A stretch of 64,000 nucleotides of DNA from Alphaproteobacteria bacterium (GTDB taxonomy: Bacteria; Pseudomonadota; Alphaproteobacteria; Oceanibaculales; Oceanibaculaceae): NCBI GenBank assembly GCA_018823745.1, contig JAHJHR010000003.1, positions 1-64,000 of the forward strand, in the 5' to 3' direction. Shown one piece after another: positions 37,131 to 46,263 of the stretch; positions within the stretch are counted from its first letter, which is position 1; the number at the start of each line of letters is the position of its first letter. The translations under genes were made by a program, and so were the position numbers. Below the pieces are notes generated by a model, which saw only the letters and a list, made by a program, of their open reading frames with translations, did not search any database and was not told where the DNA came from.

Positions 37131-37290
37131 ACCGTCATTCCCGGCCGCAGCAATCCAGACCGCCACCCCGCCCCCCTTCACTCCAACCGTCATTCCCGGC
37201 CTTGTGCCGGGAATCCAAGGTTCGGCTTACGCGACGGACATCCAGCAGGCGGAAGCATGGACCCCCGACACAAGGCCGGGGGTGACGGTT
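37131..37290. repeat. REP-like palindromes (copy 3, one full and one partial unit)
   Basis: A partial unit starts ACCGTCATTCCCGGC at 37131; a full unit runs 37186-37289 from ACCGTCATTCCCGGCCTTG to GGCCGGGGGTGACGGT, with GCCGGGAATCC-type inner arms. It fills the gap between the thioesterase and the convergent oxidoreductase gene. Confidence 0.8.
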
Positions 37291-37330
37291 TCAGGATTAA
37301 AGAAGAGGATGGATTGGCAGGGCCAGACGC

Positions 37331-38443
37331 CTACTTCCGTGCCCGTCCCGGGAAGACATGCGGCCAGGATTCCGGCTTGGCGCGGAGATACTGGTCCGGG
37401 TAATGCGGCACCGGCGCGCCAAGGGTTTCGGCAGCGTGCCAGGCCCAACGCGGGTTGTAGAGGAAGGACCGCGCCAGGGCGACCATGTCGGCCTTGCCGC
37501 TCTCGATGATCTCCTCGGCCTGATGCGGGTCGGTGATCATGCCGACAGCCATGGTGGTGATGCCGGTTTTGGCCTTCACCTCAGCGGCGAAGGCGACCTG
37601 ATAGCCCGGCCCCACCTTGATGCGCTGCTGCGGCACCACGCCGCCGCTGGAGACGACGACGTAATCGGCCCCGGCCTCCTTCAGCGCGCCGGAATACTTC
37701 ACCGCATCCTCCACGGACCAGCCTCCCTCTTCCACCCAGTCGCTGCCGGGGATGCGCACGCCCATCGGCTTGTCGGCCGGCCAGACCTTGCGCATCGCCT
37801 CGAACACTTCCAGCGGGAAGCGGATGCGGTTCTCGAAGGAACCGCCATACGCATCGGTGCGCGTGTTCACCAGCGGCGACAGAAACACATTGCCCAGATA
37901 GCCATGGGCGTTGTGATACTCGATCAGGTCGACGCCCAGTCTGTCGCTGCGAATCGTCGCCTGCACGAAGGCCTCGGTCAGGCGCTTCATCTCCGCCGCA
38001 TCGGCCATTTTCGGCGCCGGCCAGTCGGCATAGCCCTCATCGGTGACGGAGACGGTCTCCCAGGGGTCCTCGTCCGGCCCCAGCGCCTTGCTGCCGATCC
38101 ACGGATGATGCACCGAGCCCTTGCGGCCGGAATGTGCCAGCTGCACGCCGAACGGCGTCTTGCCATGGCGGTTGCAGAATTCGATGACCCGGCGCAGCGC
38201 CTCTTCATTATCGTCGGAATACAGGCCAAGGCAGCCATGGGTGATGCGCCCGCGCCGCTCGACGGCCGCCGCCTCGGTGATCAGCAGGCCGGCGCCGGAC
38301 AGCGCCAGCTGGCCCAGATGCGCCATATGCCAGTCGGTCGCGTTGCCATCGGCGGCGCTGTATTGGCACATCGGCGAGACGGTGATGCGGTTCGGCAGGG
38401 TCAGGCCGCGCAGCTCGATAGGCGAAAAAAGGACGCTTGCCAT
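37331..38443 (-). CDS. Old yellow enzyme family NADH:flavin oxidoreductase (YqjM/NamA-like)
   Basis: FMN-dependent ene-reductase of the thermophilic-like OYE class, which reduces activated C=C bonds with NAD(P)H. The 370-residue TIM-barrel protein has Cys26 in SPMCQYSAADG (the redox-tuning Cys of YqjM), the substrate His in VQLAHSGRKGS, YHNAHGYL, FLSPLVNTRTDAYGGSFENRIRF and the C-terminal PDQYLRAKPESW with the Arg finger. It lies 42 bases after the TetR gene on the same strand and may be its target. Some relatives are trimethylamine- or 2,4-dienoyl-CoA-type reductases, but those are longer. Confidence 0.92.
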   Translation of the reverse strand: MASVLFSPIELRGLTLPNRITVSPMCQYSAADGNATDWHMAHLGQLALSGAGLLITEAAAVERRGRITHGCLGLYSDDNEEALRRVIEFCNRHGKTPFGVQLAHSGRKGSVHHPWIGSKALGPDEDPWETVSVTDEGYADWPAPKMADAAEMKRLTEAFVQATIRSDRLGVDLIEYHNAHGYLGNVFLSPLVNTRTDAYGGSFENRIRFPLEVFEAMRKVWPADKPMGVRIPGSDWVEEGGWSVEDAVKYSGALKEAGADYVVVSSGGVVPQQRIKVGPGYQVAFAAEVKAKTGITTMAVGMITDPHQAEEIIESGKADMVALARSFLYNPRWAWHAAETLGAPVPHYPDQYLRAKPESWPHVFPGRARK

Positions 38444-38485
38444 AAGGGAATCCCGTATCTGCGGAAAGGAAGAACTGAGGGGTGG

Positions 38486-39142
38486 CTACGGCTTGTCCGG
38501 CGTCTCGACGTCGTACAGGCCGTGGCGGACGAATTTCATATAGGCGCTCACCACCCATTCCGGCAGGTGGCCGGGCCGATCATCGGCGAATCCGTATTTC
38601 ATGCTGAGATAGCCGCGCGCGGCCAGCAGCATATAGGCGATGACTTCCAGCTCGCGCCTCTCGAAATCCGACATCTCGCCGCGATCCCAGCTGCGCTCCA
38701 GCGCGCGGGTGTAGCCGCCAGCGGTGGCCTCGATATGCTGCTTGTGCGCGGTCGGGGCCAGCGTCTCGGCCTCGTACAGGATGCGGTAGAATTCCGGGTA
38801 TTCCTGCAGGAAATCGAAATAGGCGCGGATGCGGCGTTCCTCGCGCTCCGGCCCGGTGGCATCGCCCATGCGGCCGCGAATATAGGCCAGCATTTTTTCG
38901 CCCAGCGCCGGCAGAAGCTGGTCGAACAGATCCTGTCGCGAGTCGAAATAATTGTAGAAGGTCCCTTGCGCCACCTTGGCCCGCGCCGTGATGCGCGAGA
39001 TTGATGCCTCGGCATAGCCATGCTCGCCGACCATCTCGGCCGCCGCCTGGAACAGCGCCTGGCGCGTCTCCTCGCTGCGCTCGGCGCGCGACCGGCGCCG
39101 CGGCTTGTCCACCTGCTGGTCCTTTTCCTTGGTTGCGCTCAC
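38486..39142 (-). CDS. TetR-family transcriptional regulator
   Basis: A 218-residue repressor-like protein. The N-terminal helix-turn-helix domain (RQALFQAAAEMVGEHGYAEASISRITARAKVAQGTFYNYFDSRQDLFDQLL, about residues 25-78) is typical TetR. The C-terminal ligand domain (ERRIRAYFDFLQEYPEFYRILYEAE and on) is probably a TetR_C type that senses an acyl or aromatic compound. The start is a GTG with GAGGGG 5 bases before it. It lies 94 bases after the MmgE/PrpD stop and before the ene-reductase gene, so it may control the long Liv/acyl-CoA operon, the ene-reductase, or both. Confidence 0.9.
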   Translation of the reverse strand: MSATKEKDQQVDKPRRRSRAERSEETRQALFQAAAEMVGEHGYAEASISRITARAKVAQGTFYNYFDSRQDLFDQLLPALGEKMLAYIRGRMGDATGPEREERRIRAYFDFLQEYPEFYRILYEAETLAPTAHKQHIEATAGGYTRALERSWDRGEMSDFERRELEVIAYMLLAARGYLSMKYGFADDRPGHLPEWVVSAYMKFVRHGLYDVETPDKP

Positions 39143-39236
39143 GCATACCCCTCGTTGAAAGCCGCTGCACCGCCGCTTACGCGACGGCGTGCGACCATAT
39201 ATCCCGCGCGCCGAAGATCAAGCATTTGCGCATACA

Positions 39237-40595
39237 TCAGGCCGCCTTGCGCAGGCCGGGCAGCGCGGCAAAGCAGCGCAGCACCTCGCCGATATCGCCT
39301 TGCGGCAGCCCCCAGACGAAAGCCTCCAGCCGGTCATACACAGCAGGCGGGATATCCGTCTCCGCCCCGACCCGGCGGATCAGCGCCGAATCAGTCGCCC
39401 GGTCATAGGCGAAATCATCGGTGGTCTTGCTCTCATAACGCTCGATGACCGCGCCATCCTCCAGCGTCACCGCAATGCGGCAGCACAGCGTCGGCACAGC
39501 CTCGTCGCTGACCAGTGTGACCCGCTCGACCAGCGCGTTCACACCGGCATCGTCATAGGTCGTCATCATCCGCATGGTCGGCGTGCCGCGTTCCAGCGTG
39601 GCGGCGATGCAGAACGGAATGCTCATCAGCGTGCCGGAGATGGAGGTGAACGGCCCTGCCGAATCCATGCCGGCATAACCGGTTTCGTAGGGATTCATCG
39701 TCACAGTCACGGATTTGATCTTCCGGCCGGCGATCTGCTGCTTCAGTTCCAGCGCCGCCGTTACCGGCGTCTGGTTGAAGGCGCAGACCGGGAAAGGCTT
39801 GAAGGTGACGCGCAGGATCGCCCAATCCTTGCCCAGCCGTGCCGTCAGCGCCTCGACATCGCACTCGGTGCGGGCAAAGGCGCGCACGAAGCCGGCCTTG
39901 CCCTCGATGGCATGCGGCGCGGAGACGGAACCGGCGCGCGCCAGCTCGGCGGCAACGAAGCCGTTGCGCCCGGCCATGCCGACCTGATAGCGCCATTCAT
40001 CCGTGCCATCGGCGAAGCTCTGCAGAATGCCACCGGCGAAGCTGGCCGCATTGGCGATGGCCGCCTGGGTCTGCGCCGCGTCGAGGCCCATCAGCTTCGC
40101 CGAGGCCGCCGCCGCCGCCAGCGTGCCATAGATCGGCGAGGCGCGCAGACCGGCCGGCGTGGTCTTGCCGGCATAGGCTTTTTCCAGCAGCCCGCCAACC
40201 TCATAGCCGGCAATCAGCGCCGGCAGCAGCCGGGCGACGGGGTAGTTGCGCGCCTCGATGATCGCCGTCAGCAGCGGGATCATGATCGCGCCAAGATGCG
40301 CCGCGCCGCAGGTATCTTCCTGCGCGCGGCCATGAAACAAAGCGGAATTGGCCAGCGCCGCGCCGACAATCGAGGCCTTGCGGCCGTCGCCCAGCAGGGT
40401 GGCACCCTCGGCCCGCTCGCCATCCATCGCCAGCGCCGCCTGGCGCGCAACCGGCGCATAGGGCGTATTGTGGCAGCCCAGCCCGATGCCATAGCCGTTC
40501 AGCAGGCAGACCCGCGCCTTCTCAACCACTTCCGGCGGCAGTGTCGCAAGGTCGAGGGAAACGACGAAATCGGCGAGTGTGCGGGAGAGTGTCAT
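39237..40595 (-). CDS. MmgE/PrpD family protein
   Basis: A 452-residue member of the MmgE/PrpD family, whose known members are 2-methylcitrate dehydratase, cis-aconitate decarboxylase and related lyases. The N-terminus (LADFVVSLDLATLPPEVVEKARVCLLNGYGIGLG) matches the helical domain; ALANSALFHGRAQEDTCGAAHLGAIMIPLLTAIIEA and PIYGTLAAAAASAKLMGLDAAQTQAAIANAAS are family segments. It is the last enzyme of the Liv/acyl-CoA operon, 12 bases after the acyl-CoA synthetase. It could be a dehydratase in the same pathway. No prpB or prpC is present, so methylcitrate is unlikely. Confidence 0.88.
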   Translation of the reverse strand: MTLSRTLADFVVSLDLATLPPEVVEKARVCLLNGYGIGLGCHNTPYAPVARQAALAMDGERAEGATLLGDGRKASIVGAALANSALFHGRAQEDTCGAAHLGAIMIPLLTAIIEARNYPVARLLPALIAGYEVGGLLEKAYAGKTTPAGLRASPIYGTLAAAAASAKLMGLDAAQTQAAIANAASFAGGILQSFADGTDEWRYQVGMAGRNGFVAAELARAGSVSAPHAIEGKAGFVRAFARTECDVEALTARLGKDWAILRVTFKPFPVCAFNQTPVTAALELKQQIAGRKIKSVTVTMNPYETGYAGMDSAGPFTSISGTLMSIPFCIAATLERGTPTMRMMTTYDDAGVNALVERVTLVSDEAVPTLCCRIAVTLEDGAVIERYESKTTDDFAYDRATDSALIRRVGAETDIPPAVYDRLEAFVWGLPQGDIGEVLRCFAALPGLRKAA

Positions 40596-40607
40596 GGAAT
40601 CCTCCTC

Positions 40608-42116
40608 CTAGTCGGCATCTTCGGGCAGGAATTCGTCGCGCAGCACGCGCTTCAGTATCTTGCCGGACGGGTTGCGCGGCAGCGCCTCGCGCAGATGCAG
40701 CTCCTTCGGCACCTTGAAGCCGGCCAGATGCTGGCGGCAATGATCGCGCATTGTCTCATAGGCCAGGGTCTGACCCGGCTTCGGCACGATCACGGCGACC
40801 GGCTTCTCGCCCCATTGCGCGTCCGGCACGCCGATCACGGCGACCTCGCTGACCTGCGGCAGCTGGTAGATCACGCGCTCCACCTCCGACGAGGCGATGT
40901 TTTCGCCACCGGACAGGATCATGTCCTTCTTCCGGTCCGTGATGTAGAGGAAGCCATCGGCATCGACATAGCCGACATCGCCGCTGCGGAACCAGCCCTC
41001 GGGGTAGAAGCTGGCCTCAGTCTTCTTCGGGTCTTTCCAGTAGCCCTTGGTGACTTTCGGCCCGCGCACGCAGATTTCGCCCTGGATGCCGGCGGCAACC
41101 TCCCGGCCGTCATCATCGGTGATGCGGATTTCGCAATGCGGCGTCGGCCGGCCAGTGGAGCCGATCTTGGCGATCTCCATGCCGGCCTCCATCAGCGTGT
41201 CGCCGCTGCAGGTCTCGGTCAGGCCATAGCCGTCGATATAGCGGCCATTGGGGAACAGCTCGGTAAAGGCGCGGATGCGGGATTCCGGCGTCTTCTCACC
41301 GCCGCCGATGGTCCAGCGCAGGGAGGTCAGATCATATTTCTGCCGCCCGTCCAGCGTCAGCGCGCGGCCCAGCATGACCGGGGCCATCCAGGCGCAGGTC
41401 AGCTTCTCGCGCTCGATGGTCGCCAGCATTTCGGCGGGGTCGAAATCACGCAGGATGCACATGGTGCCGCCGACCCACAGTGTCGCGGTACCGGGCAGGT
41501 CAAAGGCGCCGACATGATAGAGCGGGCCAACGGTCAGGATGCGGTCCTCCCGGGTCAGCCCCAGGAAGATCGCCTGCTCCATATTCTTCCAATAGTAATT
41601 GTCGTAGGTGTGCATCACCCCCTTGGGCCGGTCGGTCGTGCCGGAGGTGTACATCAGCCGGAACAGGTCGCCCGGCTGGCGCGGGCGCTGCGGCGGAATG
41701 GCGGACGGCACACAGGTCAGCGCCCGGATGTCCTTCTGCGCCGCGCGGTCCAGCAGCACAGTTTTCGGCAAGTTGCGCACCACCGGCTGGAATTCCGTGT
41801 CGGCGAAGACCAGCTTCGCCTCGGCATTGCCAGTGATATAGGCGACCTCATCCGCCGCCAGCCGGAAATTCACCGGCAGGAACACGCCGCCCAGATAGGA
41901 GGTGGCGAAGGCAATCTCGATGAAGGAAGACGAGTTCTTCATGAACACCGCCACCACATCGCCCTCGCCGATGCCCTGCCCGTCCATCCACGCCGCCAGC
42001 GCCTGGATGCGCGCCCACAGATCGGCATAGGTGATGCGCTGGTCGTCGTAGATCAGCGCCAGCTGGTCCGGCGTGCGGGTCGCATGGAAGCGGATGAAGG
42101 CGCTGAGATTGACCAT
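40608..42116 (-). CDS. AMP-forming acyl-CoA synthetase
   Basis: A 502-residue enzyme of the ANL superfamily that activates a carboxylic acid with ATP and CoA in the cytosol. The P-loop-like LMYTSGTTDRPKGVMHTY (A3), the adenine motif YIDGYGLTETCSGDTLMEAG (A5), the hinge SGDVGYVDADGFLYITDRKKDMI (A7/A8) and the catalytic Lys in LPRNPSGKILKRVLRDEF (A10) are all intact. It stands between an acyl-CoA dehydrogenase (10 bases upstream) and the MmgE/PrpD gene, and would produce the CoA ester for the operon's oxidation steps. Chain type is not predictable. Confidence 0.93.
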   Translation of the reverse strand: MVNLSAFIRFHATRTPDQLALIYDDQRITYADLWARIQALAAWMDGQGIGEGDVVAVFMKNSSSFIEIAFATSYLGGVFLPVNFRLAADEVAYITGNAEAKLVFADTEFQPVVRNLPKTVLLDRAAQKDIRALTCVPSAIPPQRPRQPGDLFRLMYTSGTTDRPKGVMHTYDNYYWKNMEQAIFLGLTREDRILTVGPLYHVGAFDLPGTATLWVGGTMCILRDFDPAEMLATIEREKLTCAWMAPVMLGRALTLDGRQKYDLTSLRWTIGGGEKTPESRIRAFTELFPNGRYIDGYGLTETCSGDTLMEAGMEIAKIGSTGRPTPHCEIRITDDDGREVAAGIQGEICVRGPKVTKGYWKDPKKTEASFYPEGWFRSGDVGYVDADGFLYITDRKKDMILSGGENIASSEVERVIYQLPQVSEVAVIGVPDAQWGEKPVAVIVPKPGQTLAYETMRDHCRQHLAGFKVPKELHLREALPRNPSGKILKRVLRDEFLPEDAD

Positions 42117-42126
42117 TGCCGTGTGC

Positions 42127-43299
42127 TCAGTAGGAACGGGGCATCTTGAGGTTATGGATGGAGATGAAGTTCAGGATCATCTCCTCCGAGATCGGCGCGA
42201 TGCGGAACAGCCTGGCGTCGCGCCACAGCCGCTCGACATAGCTTTCCTTGGCATAGCCCATGCCGCCCATGGTCTGCATGGCGCGGTCGGTCGCCTGGGC
42301 GCTGGCATGGCCGGCGATCAGCTTTGCGATATTCGCCTCGCTGCCATAGGGCAGGCCGCTGTCGAACAGGCTGGCGGCCTTGTAGTTCATCAGCCGCGCG
42401 GTCTCGGTCTGGGCATAGGCCTCGGCCAGCGGGAATTGCAGGCCCTGGTAGGAGCCGATGGGCGTGCCCCGGAACACCTTGCGCTCGCCGGCATATTTCA
42501 CCGCCAGCTCGATGGCCAGTTGCGCCGTGCCGACCAGGCAGGCGGTGGTGACGATGCGCTCGGTATTCAGCACGTCCAGCAGCTCGTGCCAGCCCATGTC
42601 GATGGTGCCGACGATCTCGTCCGGTCCGGCCCAGACATCGTCCAGGAACACCATGGAGGAGGTCAGCGTGTTGGTGCCGACCTTCTCGATTGGCGTATGG
42701 GTCAGCCCCTCGCGGTCACGGTCGAGCAGGAACATGGTGATGCCGTCGGTGCGGCGCTTCACATCCTCGGCCTTCTGGGTGCGGGCGATGACCAGAACCT
42801 TGTCGGCCTGCGGCACGCCGGTGATCCAGATCTTACGGCCATTGATGCGGAAACCATTGCCCTCGCGCTTCGCGAAGGTCTGGATTTCCAGGCTATTGGA
42901 GCCGGCATCGGGCTCGGTCAGCGCCATGCAGAACAGCATGTCGCCGCTGACCAGCTTCGGCAGATAGTCGCGCTTCATCTGCTCGGTGCCGAAGCGTGAG
43001 ATGCCGACGCCGCCGAAGATCGGGTTGTTCATGAAAAGCTGGCCGACCGTGGAGCCGGCGCCGCTGGCGGCCAGCGTCTCGACAATCAGCGCCAGTTCCA
43101 GCATGCCCAGGCCGCTGCCGCCATGTTCCTCCGGCAGGGCGGCGGCGGCGAGGCCGGAATCGCAGATCGCCTTCCAGATTGCAGTCGGAAACTCCTTTTT
43201 GGCGTCGATCTCGCGCCAGTATTCCAGACCATATTCCTCGCCCACCTTGCGGGCGGTTTCGATGATCATCTTCTGCTGCTCGTTAAGCAGGAAATCCAT
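42127..43299 (-). CDS. Acyl-CoA dehydrogenase, apparent isovaleryl-type catalytic base
   Basis: FAD-dependent acyl-CoA dehydrogenase of 390 residues. The FAD/substrate motifs CMALTEPDAGSN (near 124) and KIWITG (near 156) are present. The usual catalytic EGT near the C-terminus is replaced by RIAPISEEMILNF. Instead Glu247, in DVLNTERIVTTACLVG, sits where isovaleryl-CoA and long-chain dehydrogenases hold their base, so the enzyme is probably active. The start MDFLLNEQQKMIIETARKVG is standard; a longer frame upstream is rejected. It starts 10 bases after the E2 gene stop. Substrate is unknown but branched-chain or ring acyl groups fit the base position. Confidence 0.9.
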   Translation of the reverse strand: MDFLLNEQQKMIIETARKVGEEYGLEYWREIDAKKEFPTAIWKAICDSGLAAAALPEEHGGSGLGMLELALIVETLAASGAGSTVGQLFMNNPIFGGVGISRFGTEQMKRDYLPKLVSGDMLFCMALTEPDAGSNSLEIQTFAKREGNGFRINGRKIWITGVPQADKVLVIARTQKAEDVKRRTDGITMFLLDRDREGLTHTPIEKVGTNTLTSSMVFLDDVWAGPDEIVGTIDMGWHELLDVLNTERIVTTACLVGTAQLAIELAVKYAGERKVFRGTPIGSYQGLQFPLAEAYAQTETARLMNYKAASLFDSGLPYGSEANIAKLIAGHASAQATDRAMQTMGGMGYAKESYVERLWRDARLFRIAPISEEMILNFISIHNLKMPRSY

Positions 43300-43309
43300 G
43301 GTCAGTGCC

Positions 43310-44500
43310 TCAGGCTTCGGTGAGAAGAAGCGAATGCGGTGCCTCCAGCGCCTCGGCGACGGCCTGTAGCAGCCGGGCCGCCAGAACGCCGTCATAGACG
43401 CGGTGATCGCAGGACAAAGTAAGCGTCATTTCCTGGCGCAGCGCCGGCTTGCCCTGGCTGTCCGGGCGGAAGAGCTGCTCCACCGCGCCGATGCCCAGAA
43501 TGGCGGATTGCGGCGGGCTGATGATCGGCGTCAGCGCCTTCGCACCGAACATGCCGAGGTTGGAGACGCTGATCGCCCCGCCCGTCATGTCAGCAGCCCC
43601 CAGCCGGCCCTCGCGGGCCTTTGCCGCAGCGTCGGCGCTGTCGCCCGCCAGCCGGTCGAGCGGCAGCCGCCCGACATCGCGCAGGATGGGAATGAACAGC
43701 CCGTCCTCGCTGTTCACCACCATGCCGACATCGGTAGTGGCGAAAGCGATATGGGCGTCATGATCCCAGATACGGTTGGCGCGCGGGAGGTCAAGCAGCG
43801 TCCGGCCGACCGCCTTCAACACCATGTCATTGACGCTGATCTTGCGCCCACCGGACCGGTTAAGCTGGCCGCGCAGTTCCAGCAACGCGCTGACTTCGGC
43901 GGTGCGAACCACCTGAAAATCCGGAATCTCGCGCCTGGCCGTCACGACCCGGCGCACCATCGACAGATATTTGGCGGAAAGCGCGACACGCTCGCCCCCG
44001 TCAGACGGTGGAGCGGCAGGAGCCGTCTTCGCCGCCGCCGTCACATCGGCAGCCTTGATGCGTCCATCCGGCCCGCTGCCGGCAATGGCGTGCAGATCGA
44101 CGCCCTGCGCCCTGGCTATGCGGCGGGCCAGCGGCGTCGCCCGTACCCGTTCACCTGTTGAAGCAGGCACCGGCACCGGCTTTGGCGCTTCCACAGCCGG
44201 CGCAGGCGCATCTGGTGCCTCGGCGATGAACCCCTTCCCGGTCCAGCGCGCAACGGCGGTGCCGACCGGCACGGTCTCGCCGGTCTGGACCAGAATTTCG
44301 GCAATTATGCCGGCGCTGGGGGCTTCGACCTCATTGGCGATCTTGTCGGTTTCGACAACGAAGATCACCGCCCCGGCCGACACGCTGTCGCCGGGCTTTA
44401 CCTTCCATTCCGCCAGCACGCCTTCCGTCATGGTGAGGCCCAGCTTCGGCATCACCAGATCGGTCAGCGCCTGGCCCTTATTTGCCGGTGAAGACGGCAT
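43310..44500 (-). CDS. 2-oxoacid dehydrogenase E2 (dihydrolipoamide acyltransferase)
   Basis: Core subunit of a 2-oxoacid or acetoin dehydrogenase complex, moving an acyl group from lipoate to CoA. The 396-residue protein has one lipoyl domain (residues about 13-85, lipoyl Lys53 in [14 protein letters not shown]), a Pro/Ala linker, an E1/E3-binding domain ([36 protein letters not shown], about 115-152) and a catalytic domain with [15 protein letters not shown] set the start at ATG 44500 with GGAGAAG before it; it overlaps the enoyl-CoA hydratase end by 23 bases. E1 genes lie upstream in the operon, while no E3 gene is visible. Confidence 0.92.
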   Translation of the reverse strand: MPSSPANKGQALTDLVMPKLGLTMTEGVLAEWKVKPGDSVSAGAVIFVVETDKIANEVEAPSAGIIAEILVQTGETVPVGTAVARWTGKGFIAEAPDAPAPAVEAPKPVPVPASTGERVRATPLARRIARAQGVDLHAIAGSGPDGRIKAADVTAAAKTAPAAPPSDGGERVALSAKYLSMVRRVVTARREIPDFQVVRTAEVSALLELRGQLNRSGGRKISVNDMVLKAVGRTLLDLPRANRIWDHDAHIAFATTDVGMVVNSEDGLFIPILRDVGRLPLDRLAGDSADAAAKAREGRLGAADMTGGAISVSNLGMFGAKALTPIISPPQSAILGIGAVEQLFRPDSQGKPALRQEMTLTLSCDHRVYDGVLAARLLQAVAEALEAPHSLLLTEA

Positions 44501-45263
44501 TCCGCTTCTCCAGGAAGGCTGTGCATCCCTCATGCGCATCGGCGCTGTCGAAGATCAGGCTGGCCATCGCCTGCTCATGCGCGAGGGCCGAGGGCAGCGG
44601 CATGTCGGCGCCGTCGCGGATGGTGCGCTTCATCACCTTCAGAATCAGCGGCGATTTATGGGCGATGCGTTCGGCAAGTTCCATCACCTCCGCCATCAGC
44701 CTGTCCTTCGGCACGATGCGGTTGATCAGCCCGAAGCTGAGCGCCTCAGCCGCCGTGATATGGGCGCCAGCGAACATAAGCTCCTTCGCCTTGCACAGCG
44801 GGATCTGGCGGATCATGCGCTGCGTGCCGCCGGCACCGGGGATCAGCCCCAGCGTGATTTCCGGCAGGCCCACCTTCGCCGTCTCGGCGGCGATGCGGAT
44901 GTCGAGCGACAGCAGCAACTCGGTCCCGCCGCCCAGCGCCCAGCCATTCACGGCGGCGATGGTCGGCTTGTCGGACAGCTCGAACCGGCGGAAGACGCGG
45001 TGGATCACCTCGGCAAATTCGATGTAGTGGTCCAGCGCCTGGCGGGAATTCATGTCGGCAATGTCGCCACCGGCCACGAAGGCCTTCTCGCCTGCGCCGG
45101 TGACGACGATGACACGTACATCCTTGTTCTTCTCCATTCCGTCCAGCGCCTGTTCCAGCGCCAGCACGGTCGGCACGTCGAGCGCGTTCATCACCTCCGG
45201 CCGGTTGACGGTGATGATGCCGATTGCCCCCTTAACCTCGGTCAGGATTGTCTGGTCGCTCAT
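44478..45263 (-). CDS. Enoyl-CoA hydratase/isomerase family protein
   Basis: A 261-residue crotonase-fold enzyme. The oxyanion-hole segments are [23 protein letters not shown] and [27 protein letters not shown] (here [12 protein letters not shown]), followed by [24 protein letters not shown], where the Glu of LPEITLG is one of the catalytic acids. It would hydrate a 2-enoyl-CoA made by the acyl-CoA dehydrogenase of the operon. It starts 23 bases after the E1-beta stop and overlaps the E2 start. Other crotonase activities are possible. Confidence 0.92.
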   Translation of the reverse strand: MSDQTILTEVKGAIGIITVNRPEVMNALDVPTVLALEQALDGMEKNKDVRVIVVTGAGEKAFVAGGDIADMNSRQALDHYIEFAEVIHRVFRRFELSDKPTIAAVNGWALGGGTELLLSLDIRIAAETAKVGLPEITLGLIPGAGGTQRMIRQIPLCKAKELMFAGAHITAAEALSFGLINRIVPKDRLMAEVMELAERIAHKSPLILKVMKRTIRDGADMPLPSALAHEQAMASLIFDSADAHEGCTAFLEKRNAVFTGK

Positions 45264-45286
45264 CGGGAATAATCCTCGTTACGGTT

Positions 45287-46261
45287 TCAGGCCAGGGTCT
45301 TGCGGACAGCATCGGCAACGCGGCCGGCATCCGGCAGATAGCCCTGCTCCAGGGTCTTGGCGAACGGCACGGGCATGAAGGGCGCGCCGACACGGATGAT
45401 CGGCCCGTCCAGCTCGTCAAAGCCGATATCGGCCATGCGTGCCGCGATCTCAGCGCCGATGCCGAAGGCCTCCACCGCCTCATGCGCGACCACCAGCCGG
45501 TGGGTGCGCGACAGCGACTCCAGCACCGCCGCCTCGTCCCAGGGCTGCAGGGAGCGCAGATCGATCACCTCGACCTCCACCCCCTCGCCTGCCAGCGTAT
45601 CGGCGGCCTCCAGCGCGGTGTAGAGCGCCGCGCCATAGGTCACAATGGTTGCGTCCCGGCCGGGCCGGGCGATGCGGGCCTTGCCAATCTCCACGGCAGG
45701 CAGATCGTCGGGCACATCCTCCTTGCGGGCATAGAGCGCCTTGTTCTCCACCATGATCACCGGATCGGGATCGTCGATGGCGGCGCGCATCAGCCCATAG
45801 GCATCGGCAACGCTGGCCGGGCACACCACCTTCAGGCCGGGGATATGGGCAAACCACGCCTCCAGGCATTGCGAGTGCTGCGGCCCGGCGGAGACGCCGC
45901 CGCCATGCGGCAGCCGCACCACCATCGGCACGCTGCCCTGGCCACCGAACATGAAGCGCGCCTTGGCCGCCTGATTGACGATGGCATCCATCGCAATGGC
46001 GACGAAATCCATGAACATGATCTCGACCACCGGCTTCAGCCCGGTCATCGCTGCGCCCACGGCGGCACCGACGATGGTGGCTTCCGAGATTGGCGTGTCG
46101 CGCACCCGGTCCTCGCCATAGGCCTCGAGCAAGCCGCGCGTCACGCCGAAGGGGCCGCCAGCCGCCGCGATATCTTCGCCGAAGACGATGACAGACGGGT
46201 CTTCCGCCATGGCGTCGGACAGGGCTTGGTTCAGCGCACGGACGTAGCGAAGCTCAGCCAT
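45287..46261 (-). CDS. 2-oxoacid dehydrogenase E1 beta subunit
   Basis: Beta subunit of the thiamine-diphosphate-dependent E1, 324 residues. VFGEDIAAAGGPFGVTRGLLEAYGEDRVRDTPISEATIVGAAVGAAMTGLKPVVEIMFMDF carries the TPP-activating Glu of the family, and the C-terminal transketolase domain (GAALYTALEAADTLAGEGVEVEVIDLRSLQPWDEAAVLESLSRTHRLVVAHEAVE) is complete. It starts 2 bases after the E1-alpha stop, so the two are coupled. It resembles the AcoB/PdhB groups, and the substrate is not assignable. Confidence 0.93.
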   Translation of the reverse strand: MAELRYVRALNQALSDAMAEDPSVIVFGEDIAAAGGPFGVTRGLLEAYGEDRVRDTPISEATIVGAAVGAAMTGLKPVVEIMFMDFVAIAMDAIVNQAAKARFMFGGQGSVPMVVRLPHGGGVSAGPQHSQCLEAWFAHIPGLKVVCPASVADAYGLMRAAIDDPDPVIMVENKALYARKEDVPDDLPAVEIGKARIARPGRDATIVTYGAALYTALEAADTLAGEGVEVEVIDLRSLQPWDEAAVLESLSRTHRLVVAHEAVEAFGIGAEIAARMADIGFDELDGPIIRVGAPFMPVPFAKTLEQGYLPDAGRVADAVRKTLA

Positions 46262-46263
46262 CG

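Noticed and set aside
39237..40595. 2-methylcitrate dehydratase PrpD of the propionate pathway
   Set aside because: No prpB, prpC or prpR is present; the neighbours point to a different acyl-CoA pathway, so only the family name is given.
39189..42149. 986-codon open frame opposite the MmgE/PrpD and acyl-CoA synthetase genes
   Set aside because: No family motif and the same Arg/His/Gln-rich composition; the reverse strand has intact catalytic motifs of known enzymes.
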